Of a DNA stretch of 26,180 nucleotides, positions 1 through 11,200 are shown one piece after another; position 1 is the first letter of the stretch, and every line of letters starts with the position of its first letter. The stretch lies in the NCBI GenBank assembly GCA_035651635.1, contig DASRFK010000167.1:1-26180 (forward strand), read 5' to 3'. Under the pieces are notes generated by a model. It had not been told where the DNA came from, made no database searches, and saw only the letters and a list, made by a program, of their open reading frames with translations. This stretch comes from JANXQE01 sp035651635 (GTDB lineage Bacteria > Verrucomicrobiota > Verrucomicrobiia > Limisphaerales > UBA8199). The position numbers and the translations under genes are program-made.

Positions 1-3000
1 AAAAGCCTGACCCCCGGGGTGCCTAACAGCCCGATTCGCCAAAGCGACATCGTCATTAACGAGCTGATGTATGATCCCATCAGCGGCAATGACGACGATC
101 AGTACATCGAATTGTACAACCGCGGCACCAATCGCATCGACCTGGGCGGCTGGGAACTGAGCGATGCGGTCAGTTTTACTTTTCCCACCAACACGCTGTT
201 AGCACCGGATAGTTATCTTGTGATCGGCCGCAACGCCGCGCGGTTGCGCACCAATTACTCGAATCTGACAATAGCCAATTGCATAGGGGATTTTTCGGGC
301 AAACTCTCGCATAACGGTGAGTACCTGGCTTTGACCATGCCCGACACGGTCGTGCAGACCAACAAACTGGGGGCGGTGCAGACCAACCTGATTCACATCG
401 TGATCAATGATCTAACCTATGGGACCGGTGGGCGCTGGGGCCAATGGTCGGCCGGAGGCGGCAGCAGCCTGGAGTTGACCGATCCCAACAGCAACAACCG
501 GCTGGCGGCCAATTGGGCTGACAGCGATGAGACGCAGAAATCGACGTGGACCAATATCGAGACCACCGGCGTGCTGGACAACGGCGCCAATTACGAGTCA
601 TCAATTGCTCATGCGCAAATCGGGTTATTGGACGTAGGCGAATGCCTCGTGGACAATATTGAAGTGGTGCCGGCCTCAACCGGAGCCAATCTCGTATTGA
701 CTCCGGATTTTGAGACGGGGCTGGGCAACTGGTCGTTGCAGGGGGATCAATTCCGTTCGAGCCTGGAAAACAGCGGCTACAACAGCACTCACTCGCTCCA
801 CATTCGCTGCAGCGACCGGATGTGGACTGGCGATAACTCGTGCGAAGCAACCCTGAGCGGCAACACGCTCGGAGCGGGCCAAATCGCGACACTGCGCTTC
901 AAAGCGCGCTGGCTGCACGGCTGGCCAGAGGCGCTGCTGCGCTTAAATGGCAATTGGCTTGAGGCGACCGGCACATTGCCGGTACCAACCAACTTAGGTA
1001 CGCCGGGCGCCCGCAATAGCGCCTTTGTCCCGAATGCCGGTCCGGCGATTTACCAGGTAACCCATAACCCCCCGATTCCCGCAGCGAATCAGAGCGTTGT
1101 GGTGAGCGCGCGGGTGCACGACGCGGATGGAGTGCAGAGCCTGACGCTGTTCTATCGCCTGGATCCAGCGACAACGTACAGCTCTGTGGTCATGCGGGAC
1201 AATGGCACGGGGGGAGATGCCTTGGCCGGGGATGGAGTTTTCAGCGGGACAATCCCGGGGCAATCTTCAGGCGCCATCGTAGCTTTTTACATCGTAGCCC
1301 AGGATTCAAAGGCGGCCGCTACCCGCTTTCCGGCGCTGCTCAATAACAACGCGCCGGACCCTGAATGCGTGGTCATGTTTGGGGACGGCAATCCAGTCGG
1401 AAGCTTTGGAGTTTATCACTTGTGGATCACCCAAACAAACGCGACGCGCTGGAGCCAATTATCCGACCTGAGCAACGAATCGCACGATTGCACAATCGTC
1501 ATTGGTCCGCGAATCATCTATAATGCCCAGGGGCGTTTTGCCGGCAGCCCGTACCATCAGGGCTTTAATACACCGAACGGAAACTTGTGCCATTACAAAT
1601 GGATTTTCCCAGACGACGACAAATTCCTCGGAGCGACGTCGTTCAACAAAATTCATCAGCCGGGCAACGGAGCCGGCGATGACGCCAGCATCCAACGCGA
1701 GCAGTTGGCCAACTCCTTTCTCCGGGCGCTCGGCGCGCCTTGGCTCAACCGCCGCTACGTGGCCGTGTACGTGAATGGCAGCCGTCGCGGCACACTCATG
1801 GAAGATGCGCAAACGCCCGACGGTGATGTGGTGAAAGAGCATTACCCCAATGATAGCGGCGGCTGGCTCTACAAAATGCAACCGTGGTTCGAGTTTGCCC
1901 CAAACCCGTCCGGGATTTCGATTGGATTTAATAATGCGTCCTGGTGCAATCTCATGCCCTACACCACTACTGGCGGGGCCAAAAAATTGGCCCGGTATCG
2001 GTATAATTTCCTGAGTCGGCGCTCTCCCAATTCCAATAGCGATTACACCAATGTTTTTTCACTGGTCGATGCGGCCAATTCCTATGGGACCCCCAACTAC
2101 GTCGCCAATATGGAAAGCATCGCGGATATGGAAAATTGGATGCGCGTTTTCGCCGCCAACCATGCCGCGGGCAACTGGGATTCGTTTGGGGCCCAAAATG
2201 CCCAGAACCTCTACGGATACCTCGGAACGTCGACCGTTAAGTACTCATTACTGATGTGGGACTTTAACATTGTCATTGGCAACAGCGGCTCCTGGGGGCC
2301 GGGAGCAAACCTGTTCTCTGGCAACGGCCAGGATCCCAATACGGAAAACATCTACAACAACCCAACGTTTCGCCGAATGTACTGGCGCGCGCTGCAAGAA
2401 CTAGTGAACGGGCCTTTGGCAAACAGCGGGCCCATGCTGGACGCCAAGTTCAACGCCTTTGCCGCCAATGGCATCAACGTGGAGAACCCGAGCACCAATA
2501 TTAAAGGCTGGCTCAGCTCGGCGCGCAGCAGCATCGCTTCCCAAATTGCGGCAGAGAATGTCACCGGCTTCAGCCTGAATGCGCCCAGCCTTAACAACAA
2601 TCTCGCCACGCTGACCGGCGCTGCCCCCGTCAACATCAAGAGTGTGTGGATCAATGGCACGCAATATCCGCTGACCTGGACGAGCGTCACCGGTTTTCAA
2701 ATTCAAGTGCCCTTGCAGCCGGGGACCAACCAATGGAGCGTGGTCGGTGTAGACATTCACGGCCAACCCGTTGCGGGTGCCAGCAATCTGGTCTCACTGG
2801 TGTACGCCGGTGCCGCCCCTTCTCCGGTCGGGCAAGTGGTTATCAATGAAATCATGTACAACCCGAGTATCGCCGGGGCCGAGTATGTTGAGCTGTATAA
2901 TAACTCGAGCAGCACGAGCTTTGATCTCTCCGGCTGGAAGTTCAATGGTCTGTCTTACACCTTCCCTGCTGGTTCGATCATTCTGCCGAACAGTTTCGTT

Positions 3001-5226
3001 GTCCTGGCTGCCGACCGTCTTGCGTTTGCCGCTGCTTATGGCGCCACGACCCCTATATTCGACACTTTCGGCGGGACGCTGCAGGGCAATGGCGAGACTT
3101 TGACTCTGCTTCAGCCCGCAACGTCAGGCGGTGCGGATGTGGTCGTTTCCAAAGTTCGCTACGGCAGCAAAGCCCCCTGGCCGGATAGTGGCCTGACTGT
3201 CGGCAGTTCGCTGCAATTGGTTGATCCGCGGCAGGACAACTGGCGCGAGGGCAATTGGCAAACCGTGTTGACCAACGCGCCGGTTTCGCCGGCCTGGCAG
3301 TACGTCACGCTAACCGGCACCGCTCCAAGACCGATTCTGCTGGTCGGCCTCCATGGAAGCGGAGGAGACGTGTATGTCGACGACATCAAGCTTGTGGCCG
3401 GCACGGTTCCCGAAGCCGGCCCGAACCTGATCCAAAACGGTGATTTCGAAAGCGCCCTCACTGGGCCGTGGACCGTGTCCGCCAATATGACCGGGTCGGC
3501 GATCGACACCTCGGTAAAGCACTCGGGCACCGCCAGTCTGCACGTTGTAACCAGCAGTCCTGGCGACCCGATCGGCTCGACTATCTGGGAGAACACGGCC
3601 CCAATCGTGACCAATGGAACTTACACGCTGAGTTATTGGTACCTGCCGAGCACCAACGGTTCACAAATGCTCATTCGCCTTTCTGGAAGTTCTCCCAATA
3701 GTGGGCAGGTCTACAGCCTGCAAAGTATTCAGCCGCAAACCTCCTCTTCCGCCCTCTTCACGCCAGGTTCGCCCAACTCGATTCAGACCACACTTCTCCC
3801 GTTTCCGTCTCTGTGGCTGAATGAGGTGCAAGCGGATAACCACACCGGAATCACCAATAGCCTGGGACAACACGTGCCCTGGCTTGAGCTGTACAATCCC
3901 AGCACAAACACCGTGTCACTGGCTGGCCTTTACCTATCCACCAACTACGCCAATTTATTGAGCTGGCAATTCCCCGCAACCGCGAATATTGGGCCGGGCC
4001 AGTTCAAGACGGTTTTCGCCGATGGCCAGACCGGCTTGTCTACTCCCAATGAATTGCACACCAGTTTCACCCTTTCCAGCGGCTCAGGTTCGCTGACGCT
4101 TAGCCGGCTGTACAACACCCAGCCGCAGGTTCTGGACTATATCGATTATACGAACATCGGTCTCGACCATTCCTACGGGTCGATGCCCGACGGCCAGAGT
4201 TTCGACCGACAGGAGTTCGTTTTGCCAACGCCCGGTAGCACTAACAACGCCGCCAATCCTCCTGCGTTCATCGCCTACACCAGTGTCGGCAGCATCTATT
4301 CTCAGAACTTCGATAGCTTGCCCAATCCAGGTGCGACTTCTGTCAATTCGGACAATCCCGTGACCATAAACGGGGTGACTTACTCGTTAGCCAACCCCTA
4401 TGGGTTTGCCGACTCGGTTCTGGTCGGCGGCAACGGCGGCCTGGGAATTTCTCAACTGGCAGGATGGTATGGACTGGGCAACCTCAGTTCCAAGTTCGGA
4501 GCTATCGACGGAGATCAAACCACGGGCGGCCAAATCAGCTTTGGGTTGCCCAACAGTTCGAACCGGGCCTTGGGCCTGTTGGCTACCAGTAGCACCGGAC
4601 CAACTTTTTTCGGAGCCAAGTTCATCAATCAAACGACCGAAACTCTCGATACGATCAGCGTCCAAGTCACCGGCGAGTTGTGGCGCCAATCCAATATTCC
4701 CAAAACGCTCGAGTGCTTCTATTACCTCGACCCCACCGCCAATGCGCCGTTTACTGGCAGTCACACGGCCCTGCTGCCTGCTTTGAACGTGGCATTTCCG
4801 GTGGACACGGCTGCGGTTGGCGGCGTGGCTCTCGACGGGACGTCCGCCAATAATCAGACAAACCTGAGCATCGTGGCGCAACCCATCATTGGCTGGGCGC
4901 CGGGGGCAGCGCTTTGGCTGGTGTGGGAAATGCCTGATGCCACCGGCAAAGCCCAGGGTCTGGCCATTGACAACCTGAGCTTCTCGGCAGCGCCTCAAGC
5001 TCCTGCGCAGGTCCAAGTCACTTTCCAGACCACAACTACAAACCTGACACTCTCGTGGACCAGTACCGCCGGAACCAGCTACCAAGTTGAATATAAAGAT
5101 GACCTCGGCGCGCCGACCTGGACCCCTTTAGGAAACCCCGTGCCGGGCACGGGCGCGGTTATGAGTTTCACCAGCGATTTCAGCCAGTCCCCGGTTCGGT
5201 TTTACCGGCTCGAAATCCTGCCCTGA
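1..5226 (+). CDS. Giant exported LTD-CotH kinase-like protein A (5' end outside window)
   Basis: The reading frame is open from base 1. The first GTG (position 19) is probably not the true start, because the codons before it read SLTPGVPNS, the typical end of an LTD linker, and the paralogue downstream has about 930 more residues before this point. Numbering from the GTG, the modules are: LTD about 11-165 (VINELMY, YIELYN); a carbohydrate-binding-like beta module about 168-340; a short beta segment 343-431; a CotH kinase-like domain about 465-850; an Ig-like linker to about 930; LTD about 939-1085; a second carbohydrate-binding-like module about 1085-1255; LTD about 1265-1410; a beta-rich block 1413-1658; and a terminal module ending FYRLEILP. 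CotH proteins phosphorylate spore-coat proteins in Bacillus; LTDs are thought to mediate adhesion. The CotH metal-site-like motif reads D748-F-N750, where many relatives have D-x-D. The substrate is unknown. The protein is probably exported and co-transcribed with the next gene, 18 nt away. Confidence 0.85.
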   Translation, partial: KSLTPGVPNSPIRQSDIVINELMYDPISGNDDDQYIELYNRGTNRIDLGGWELSDAVSFTFPTNTLLAPDSYLVIGRNAARLRTNYSNLTIANCIGDFSGKLSHNGEYLALTMPDTVVQTNKLGAVQTNLIHIVINDLTYGTGGRWGQWSAGGGSSLELTDPNSNNRLAANWADSDETQKSTWTNIETTGVLDNGANYESSIAHAQIGLLDVGECLVDNIEVVPASTGANLVLTPDFETGLGNWSLQGDQFRSSLENSGYNSTHSLHIRCSDRMWTGDNSCEATLSGNTLGAGQIATLRFKARWLHGWPEALLRLNGNWLEATGTLPVPTNLGTPGARNSAFVPNAGPAIYQVTHNPPIPAANQSVVVSARVHDADGVQSLTLFYRLDPATTYSSVVMRDNGTGGDALAGDGVFSGTIPGQSSGAIVAFYIVAQDSKAAATRFPALLNNNAPDPECVVMFGDGNPVGSFGVYHLWITQTNATRWSQLSDLSNESHDCTIVIGPRIIYNAQGRFAGSPYHQGFNTPNGNLCHYKWIFPDDDKFLGATSFNKIHQPGNGAGDDASIQREQLANSFLRALGAPWLNRRYVAVYVNGSRRGTLMEDAQTPDGDVVKEHYPNDSGGWLYKMQPWFEFAPNPSGISIGFNNASWCNLMPYTTTGGAKKLARYRYNFLSRRSPNSNSDYTNVFSLVDAANSYGTPNYVANMESIADMENWMRVFAANHAAGNWDSFGAQNAQNLYGYLGTSTVKYSLLMWDFNIVIGNSGSWGPGANLFSGNGQDPNTENIYNNPTFRRMYWRALQELVNGPLANSGPMLDAKFNAFAANGINVENPSTNIKGWLSSARSSIASQIAAENVTGFSLNAPSLNNNLATLTGAAPVNIKSVWINGTQYPLTWTSVTGFQIQVPLQPGTNQWSVVGVDIHGQPVAGASNLVSLVYAGAAPSPVGQVVINEIMYNPSIAGAEYVELYNNSSSTSFDLSGWKFNGLSYTFPAGSIILPNSFVVLAADRLAFAAAYGATTPIFDTFGGTLQGNGETLTLLQPATSGGADVVVSKVRYGSKAPWPDSGLTVGSSLQLVDPRQDNWREGNWQTVLTNAPVSPAWQYVTLTGTAPRPILLVGLHGSGGDVYVDDIKLVAGTVPEAGPNLIQNGDFESALTGPWTVSANMTGSAIDTSVKHSGTASLHVVTSSPGDPIGSTIWENTAPIVTNGTYTLSYWYLPSTNGSQMLIRLSGSSPNSGQVYSLQSIQPQTSSSALFTPGSPNSIQTTLLPFPSLWLNEVQADNHTGITNSLGQHVPWLELYNPSTNTVSLAGLYLSTNYANLLSWQFPATANIGPGQFKTVFADGQTGLSTPNELHTSFTLSSGSGSLTLSRLYNTQPQVLDYIDYTNIGLDHSYGSMPDGQSFDRQEFVLPTPGSTNNAANPPAFIAYTSVGSIYSQNFDSLPNPGATSVNSDNPVTINGVTYSLANPYGFADSVLVGGNGGLGISQLAGWYGLGNLSSKFGAIDGDQTTGGQISFGLPNSSNRALGLLATSSTGPTFFGAKFINQTTETLDTISVQVTGELWRQSNIPKTLECFYYLDPTANAPFTGSHTALLPALNVAFPVDTAAVGGVALDGTSANNQTNLSIVAQPIIGWAPGAALWLVWEMPDATGKAQGLAIDNLSFSAAPQAPAQVQVTFQTTTTNLTLSWTSTAGTSYQVEYKDDLGAPTWTPLGNPVPGTGAVMSFTSDFSQSPVRFYRLEILP
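4255..4992 (+). repeat. Near-identical C-terminal block, copy 1 of 2
   Basis: This stretch of protein A matches 11776-12513 in protein B at a constant offset of 7521 bases with no insertions or deletions. By eye I count about 15 amino-acid changes in roughly 245 residues, far fewer than in the CotH domains of the same two proteins. The block encodes a beta-rich module (it begins PPAFIAYTSVG and ends AIDNLSFSA) followed in both genes by a more diverged terminal module. Either gene conversion or strong constraint could explain this. Confidence 0.85.
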
Positions 5227-5244
5227 TTTTAGAATAGTCGTTTA

Positions 5245-8200
5245 ATGTCTGCGTCACGTTTGTACCGGCGGTTGGCGGTTCTTCTGGCATCGTTTGCGTT
5301 CTTGTTGAGCGTGGCCCGCGCCCCGGCTCAACTGCAGCTTCCAATAGACGTCGGCACAACCGTCAGCGGATTCCAGGATGATTTTACTGGCACGAGTCTT
5401 GACCCAAATTGGATTTTGAGTGCCGGAGGCACGGTTTCGGTGAGCAATGGGGTGCTTCACGTTGCCTCATCCTTGTATGATCCGACCCACCTGCTCTATC
5501 AGTTGCCCGGCTACGATAATGCCGTGCAGGAAGTCCTGGCGCGCGTCCGCATCCTCAGCTACGGGTCCGGTGACCTGGTCCGAGGGGGCATCGGTGTTGG
5601 CGTGGACCCGTCCTCCAGCCTGGGCATCAACTATCTCTTTCGCGAAAATACCAGCGATGGCCAATCAGCATTACACATGGCCATGCTGGACGACATGGCC
5701 GCCTGGGGCCCGATGCAAGCCTACGCCTGGCAGCTCAATACCTGGTATTGGATCCGGCTACGGCAGGAGCCTAACGCCGCTTCTCAAGGCGGCGCCAATG
5801 ACGTGTTCGCAAAAATCTGGCTCGGTGATGGCAGCCAGGCCGAGCCTGCAACCTGGCAGGTAGTATGGGATTACACCCCGGCACAACCAACCCGCACCGG
5901 ATATGCCGGGATTACCGCCAGCTCAGGCGGCAGCTTCCAGTTTGACGTCGATTATTTCTTACTCAAGGCTTCAGGTCTGCCCAGCATCGTAGTTGCGCCA
6001 AACGCATTCGTCCAAACGCCCGTCAGCATCACCAGCCAGCCGCAGAATACAAACGCCCTGGAGCTGTCCTCGGTCTCTTTCGGCGCGGGAGCGTCGGGCA
6101 CTCCTCCTCCGACCTTCCAATGGTATCGGGTCCCGAATGCGATCGCTGGGGCAACCAACGCGGCCTATGTTTTAAGTCCGGTCGCTTACGCCGACAACGG
6201 AGCGCAGTTTCAAGTCGTTGCTCAAAATGTCGTTAGCAACAGGACTTATGCAGTCACCAGCATTGTTGCTACTTTGACAGTCATCGCCGATACAAATCCT
6301 CCCGTCTTATTAGGTGCTCAAAGCCTTTCACCTAACCAGGTTCAAGTCAGCTTCTCCGAACGCATCAGTTCGAGCACAGCTACAAATGTGCTCAACTATC
6401 ATCTGGCAGACGCCGATACCACTGTGGCGATTAGCAGCGCAACTCTCGACGAGTCTCAAACGAATGTCTTGCTGTCCGTCGCTCCGCTGTCGGACGGCAC
6501 CAACTATGCCCTGACAGTTAACAACCTCACGGACCAGTCGCATGCGGCCAATGTCATCGCTCCAAATTCCCAGGCTCAATTTACGGCCCGCGCCTATACA
6601 CCTGTGATCCTGGGAGATTCCTTTCCGGACGCGGCGCAAGTGTCGTCCGGAAACGGCTACAACATCACGGCGGCGGGCGCGGCGGTCGGCGGCACGAATG
6701 ACGAGTGCCTGTTCAATTACCAATTCAAAAGTGGCGACTTCGATTGGATGGTGAGGCTCGACTCGCTCGCTCTGGCCGATGCCTGGTCGGAAGCCGGCCT
6801 CATGGCACGCGAGGATCTGAGCCCCGGCTCGATTTCGGCCAGTGTGATGGCCACCCCGAGCATCAGCGGAATGTTTTTTGAAGGGCGCTCCTCGACCAAC
6901 GGCTCAGCCACCATCTCGGGTCATTTTCCGGTGAACTACCCCAGTACATGGCTGCGGCTCAAGCGGGCCGGCAATGCGCTTACCGGATTCGGCAGCCTCG
7001 ACGGCCGGAACTGGACCCAGTTGGGATCATTAACGTCCGCCTGGCCGTCAAACCTCTATTTCGGATTTGTGGTTTCCAGCCACACCACCAACCAGCCGAC
7101 GACCGCGGCGTTCCGCGATCTGTCGGCTGTGATAACCGCCGGAACTAATGGCCCGCTCGGCATCGAGCCGCCCGGACAATGCAGCCGGCGCACCAGCCTG
7201 GTGATCTCCGAGATAATGTATCACCCAACCAACAGCAGTTTGGAATTCGTTGAGCTGTTCAACTCGCGCGGAGAACCCCAGGACCTGAGCGGTTATCAGC
7301 TAAGCGGCAGTATCGGTTACACCTTTCCTCCCGGCAGCCAAATCGATGGCGGCGGTTTCGTTGTGGTCGCAAAATCACCCGGCGATCTTCAGGCCGTCTA
7401 TGGGCTGACCAATCTTTTTGGGCCGTACCTGAACAGCCTTCCAAACAGCCAAGGCACAGTGCGCTTGCTCAGCCAGGCCGGTGCGGTGCTGCTGGAAGTA
7501 AACTACGGCACGACTCCACCCTGGCCGGTCTCACCCGACGGCGGGGGCCACTCACTGGTCCTCGCTCGGCCTTCCTATGGTGAAGACAACGTTCTGGCCT
7601 GGGCTGCCAGCGAGAGCGTCGGAGGATCTCCCGGCCGTCTCGATCCAGTCACCGTTGATCCTTTGGCACCGGTGGTCATTAACGAGTTCGTGGCTAACGA
7701 TGGACCTACCGGTACCCAATTCATTGAATTGTTCAATCGGTCGGCGCAGTTGCTGGATCTGTCCGGCTGCTCCATGAGCGATGATCCGAAGACAAACAAG
7801 TTCGTTCTCCCGCCCGGCAGCGTAGTGCCAGCGCGTGGATTTGTCGTTCTGAACCAATCTGATTTCGGCTTCAGCCTGAACGCGGAGGGTGGCACGCTCT
7901 ACTTACGCAATGCCGCAGGCACCCGGGTCTTGGATGCGGTGCGTTACGAAGGACAGCAACCAGGGCTCTCCTTCGGCCGCGTACCGGATGGCGCCGCGCG
8001 GATGCAGGCGCTGGCGCGACCGACGCCTGGCAGCAGCAACAGCGCAGCTTGGACTTCCGATGTTGTCATCAACGAGATTCTGTATGCACCGGTTTCGCTC
8101 AATGACGACGATCAATTCGTCGAGCTTTACAACCGCAGCACCCACGTGATCAACCTGGGAGGCTGGCAGTTCACGGCGGGCATTAACTACGCGTTCCCGG

Positions 8201-11200
8201 CCAATACCCTGCTTGCTCCGGACGCTTACCTGGTCGTCGCACGGAACGCTGCCCGGATGCTCACGAACTATCCCAATCTCAATTCGGGGAACCTGGTGGG
8301 AAACTTCACCGGCGCACTCGCGCATCATGGTGAGCGATTAGCCTTGGCCATGCCGCAACAAGTGGTGACCACGACCGGTCAGATTTCTACCACCAATACC
8401 ATATATGTTGTCGTCAACGAGGTGACGTATGGAACCGGCGGACAATGGGGCGACTGGTCCCAGGCAGGGGGCAGCAGCCTGGAACTGATCGACCCACACG
8501 CTGACAATGGATTAGCACCCAATTGGGCGGATAGCGACGAAACTCACAAGGCCGGGTGGACCATCACTTCGGCCATCGGCACGATCGATAACGGCGACGT
8601 ACCGGCCGACGAATTGCAGGTCTTGTTGGAGGGCGTCGGCGAGGCTCTCATTGACAATGTGCAAGTGATCGATGCGACCGGCTCGAATCACATCGCCAAT
8701 GGTACATTTGAATCGGGCGCCAGTGGTTGGATTGCCGAAGGAACCGAGAAGACTTCGGGCCTGGAAACATCTGAAGGATTCAACAGCGCGCAAAGTTATC
8801 ACGTTCGGGCGGTAAACAAAGCCGATAACCAGGTGAACCGCATTCGTACGCTCTTAACCAGTCCGCTGCCGGCTGGCAGCACTAACGTGACGATTCGCGC
8901 GGCCGTTCGCTGGCTCAAGGGAGATCCCGAAATCCTCTTGCGGTTGCGTGGCAATTGGCTGGAATGCGCGGCCCAGTTGCCCAACCCAGCCAACCCTGGC
9001 ACCCCCGGACTGCGCAACAGCCGTTTTGTCAGCAATGCCCCACCCGCAATTCTCGATGTCCAACACGCGCCCGTATTGCCCGCGGTCGGACAGCCAATCG
9101 TCGTCAGCGCACGCGTTAGTGACCCTGACAACGTCGGTGCGGTACTGCTCAAGTACCGTTTGGATCCCAATACCACCTACTCCACCGTGAGCATGACGGA
9201 TGATGGGACCGGCGGCGATGTGGTTGCGGGAGACGGGGTCTGGAGCGCGACCATCCCCGGCCAGGCCTCGGGTATCATGATTGCTTTTTATATCCAGGCC
9301 ACCGACCAGGCTATCATCCCAGCTACGTCGACTTTTCCCAATAATGTGCCCGCGCGCGAGTGCCTTGTGCGGGTCGGCGAAGTCCAGCCTACCGGCAATT
9401 TCCCCGTTTACCGGCTCTGGATGACCAAAGCCACTCTGAACACTTGGAACGGAGATAATCGGCTTGATAACAGCGACTATCCGGTAACGTTCGTTCTCGA
9501 CGATAAGCGGGTCATTTATACCAGCGGCGCGCGCTTTAAGGGCAGTCCGTACATCTCCCCCAGCTACTGCGGCGCCACTTGCGGGCGCTGCGGCTATTCC
9601 ATCAGCTTTCCGGATGACAATCTATTCCTCGGCGAGACCGAGTTGGTGCTCGACTGGCCCGGCGGGCATGGAGGGGAAACCACCGCGTTGCAGGAGCAAA
9701 TGTGTTACTGGATTGCCGATCGCCTTAATCTTCCCTGGAGTCATCGTCATACCATCCGCCTGCATGTGAATGGAGTCACCGACGAGGCGCGGCAAACCAC
9801 CTTTGAGGCCGTGGTCCAACCGGCCGGCAGTTTCGTCAGCGAGTGGTCCCCCACCGACAGCAGTGGGGAGCTCTTCAAAATCGAGCGGGCGTTCGAGTTT
9901 AGCGATTCCGATAGTCTGACCGCCGATCCCGAACCCCGCCTGCAAAACTACACCACCACCGGCGGCGTCAAAAAGCGCGAGCATTACCGCTGGAATTTCA
10001 TGTTCCGCAGCACCGACCGGCGGGACGATTACACCAACATTTTCGCTTTGGTCGACGCCGTCAATGCGCCCGGACCAGAACCGTACACAAGCGCCGTCAC
10101 AGGACTCGTGGACATTGAAGAATGGATGGGGATCTTCGCGACCGAACACATTATCGAGAATTTCGACGCCTACGGCCACGAAATCGGCAAGAACATGTAT
10201 GCGTATGTGCCGCCGAGCGGCAAGTGGCAGCTGTACATGTTCGATCTGGATTGGGCCATGTTGGCGGCCCCGATTTACAGCTCCCGCTACACCGCCAGCG
10301 CCGGGCCCCTCTTCAACGCCGATGACCCCACCATCACCCGGATGTATGCCTTTCCGCCTTTTGCCCGCGCCTATTGGCGCGCGGTGCAAAACGCGGTCGA
10401 TGGTCCACTGGACCCGGCCAATTGCAACCCGGTCATCGATGCCAAGTCCCGCTCCCTCTTCGATAATGGAATACTTTGGTGCGACGGCCGCGCTCTCACT
10501 GAACCCAGCGCCGTCAAGACCTGGTTCAGTCAACGTCGCGCCGCGTTGCAAGCTCAATTGGCCACAGTGGCTGCGCCTTTCAGCGTTAACTCGGTAGCCA
10601 TGAGCAATGACCTGGCATTCATTAGCGGCACGGCTCCGGTTTCGGTTCAGAACGTGTCATTCAACGGCGCGCAATGGCCAGTCTCGTGGACCACGGTTTC
10701 GAATTGGACCGCCAAGGTTGTCCTGCAGCCGGGAACCAATCAATGGCTGGTGATCGGCCTCGATCCGCATGGCCAACCAGTCTCGGGCGCGTCAACCAAT
10801 ATCACCGCAGTTTACAACAATCCCTCGGTGTCGGCCGCCGGACAGGTCGTGCTCAACGAGATTATGAGCAACCCGGCGCTACCCGGCGCGCAGTATGTTG
10901 AGCTGTACAATAATTCAAGCAGCTTGAGCTTTGACCTGTCGGGATGGCAGTTCAAAGGTCTCGCGTACACATTCCCTGCCGGTTCCTCAATCGCTCCGAA
11001 CGGCTTCCTTGTACTGGCAGCAAACCGCGTGGCCTTTGCGGCCGCATACGGCGCCACGAATCTCGTCTTTGACACCTTTAAAGGGGTGCTCCAATCCGAC
11101 GGCGAGACGCTCACGTTGATTCAACCGGCAACCGGGTTATTACCGGAACAGGTAATCTCAAAAGTGCGCTACGCCAGCCAAGCACCTTGGCCAAGTGGGA

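Noticed and set aside
9622..10557. 311-codon open frame on the minus strand across the CotH domain of protein B
   Set aside because: It lies wholly inside a well-supported gene, its product is Gly/Val/Ile-rich without a recognisable fold, and it follows from the GC-rich codon pattern of the sense strand.
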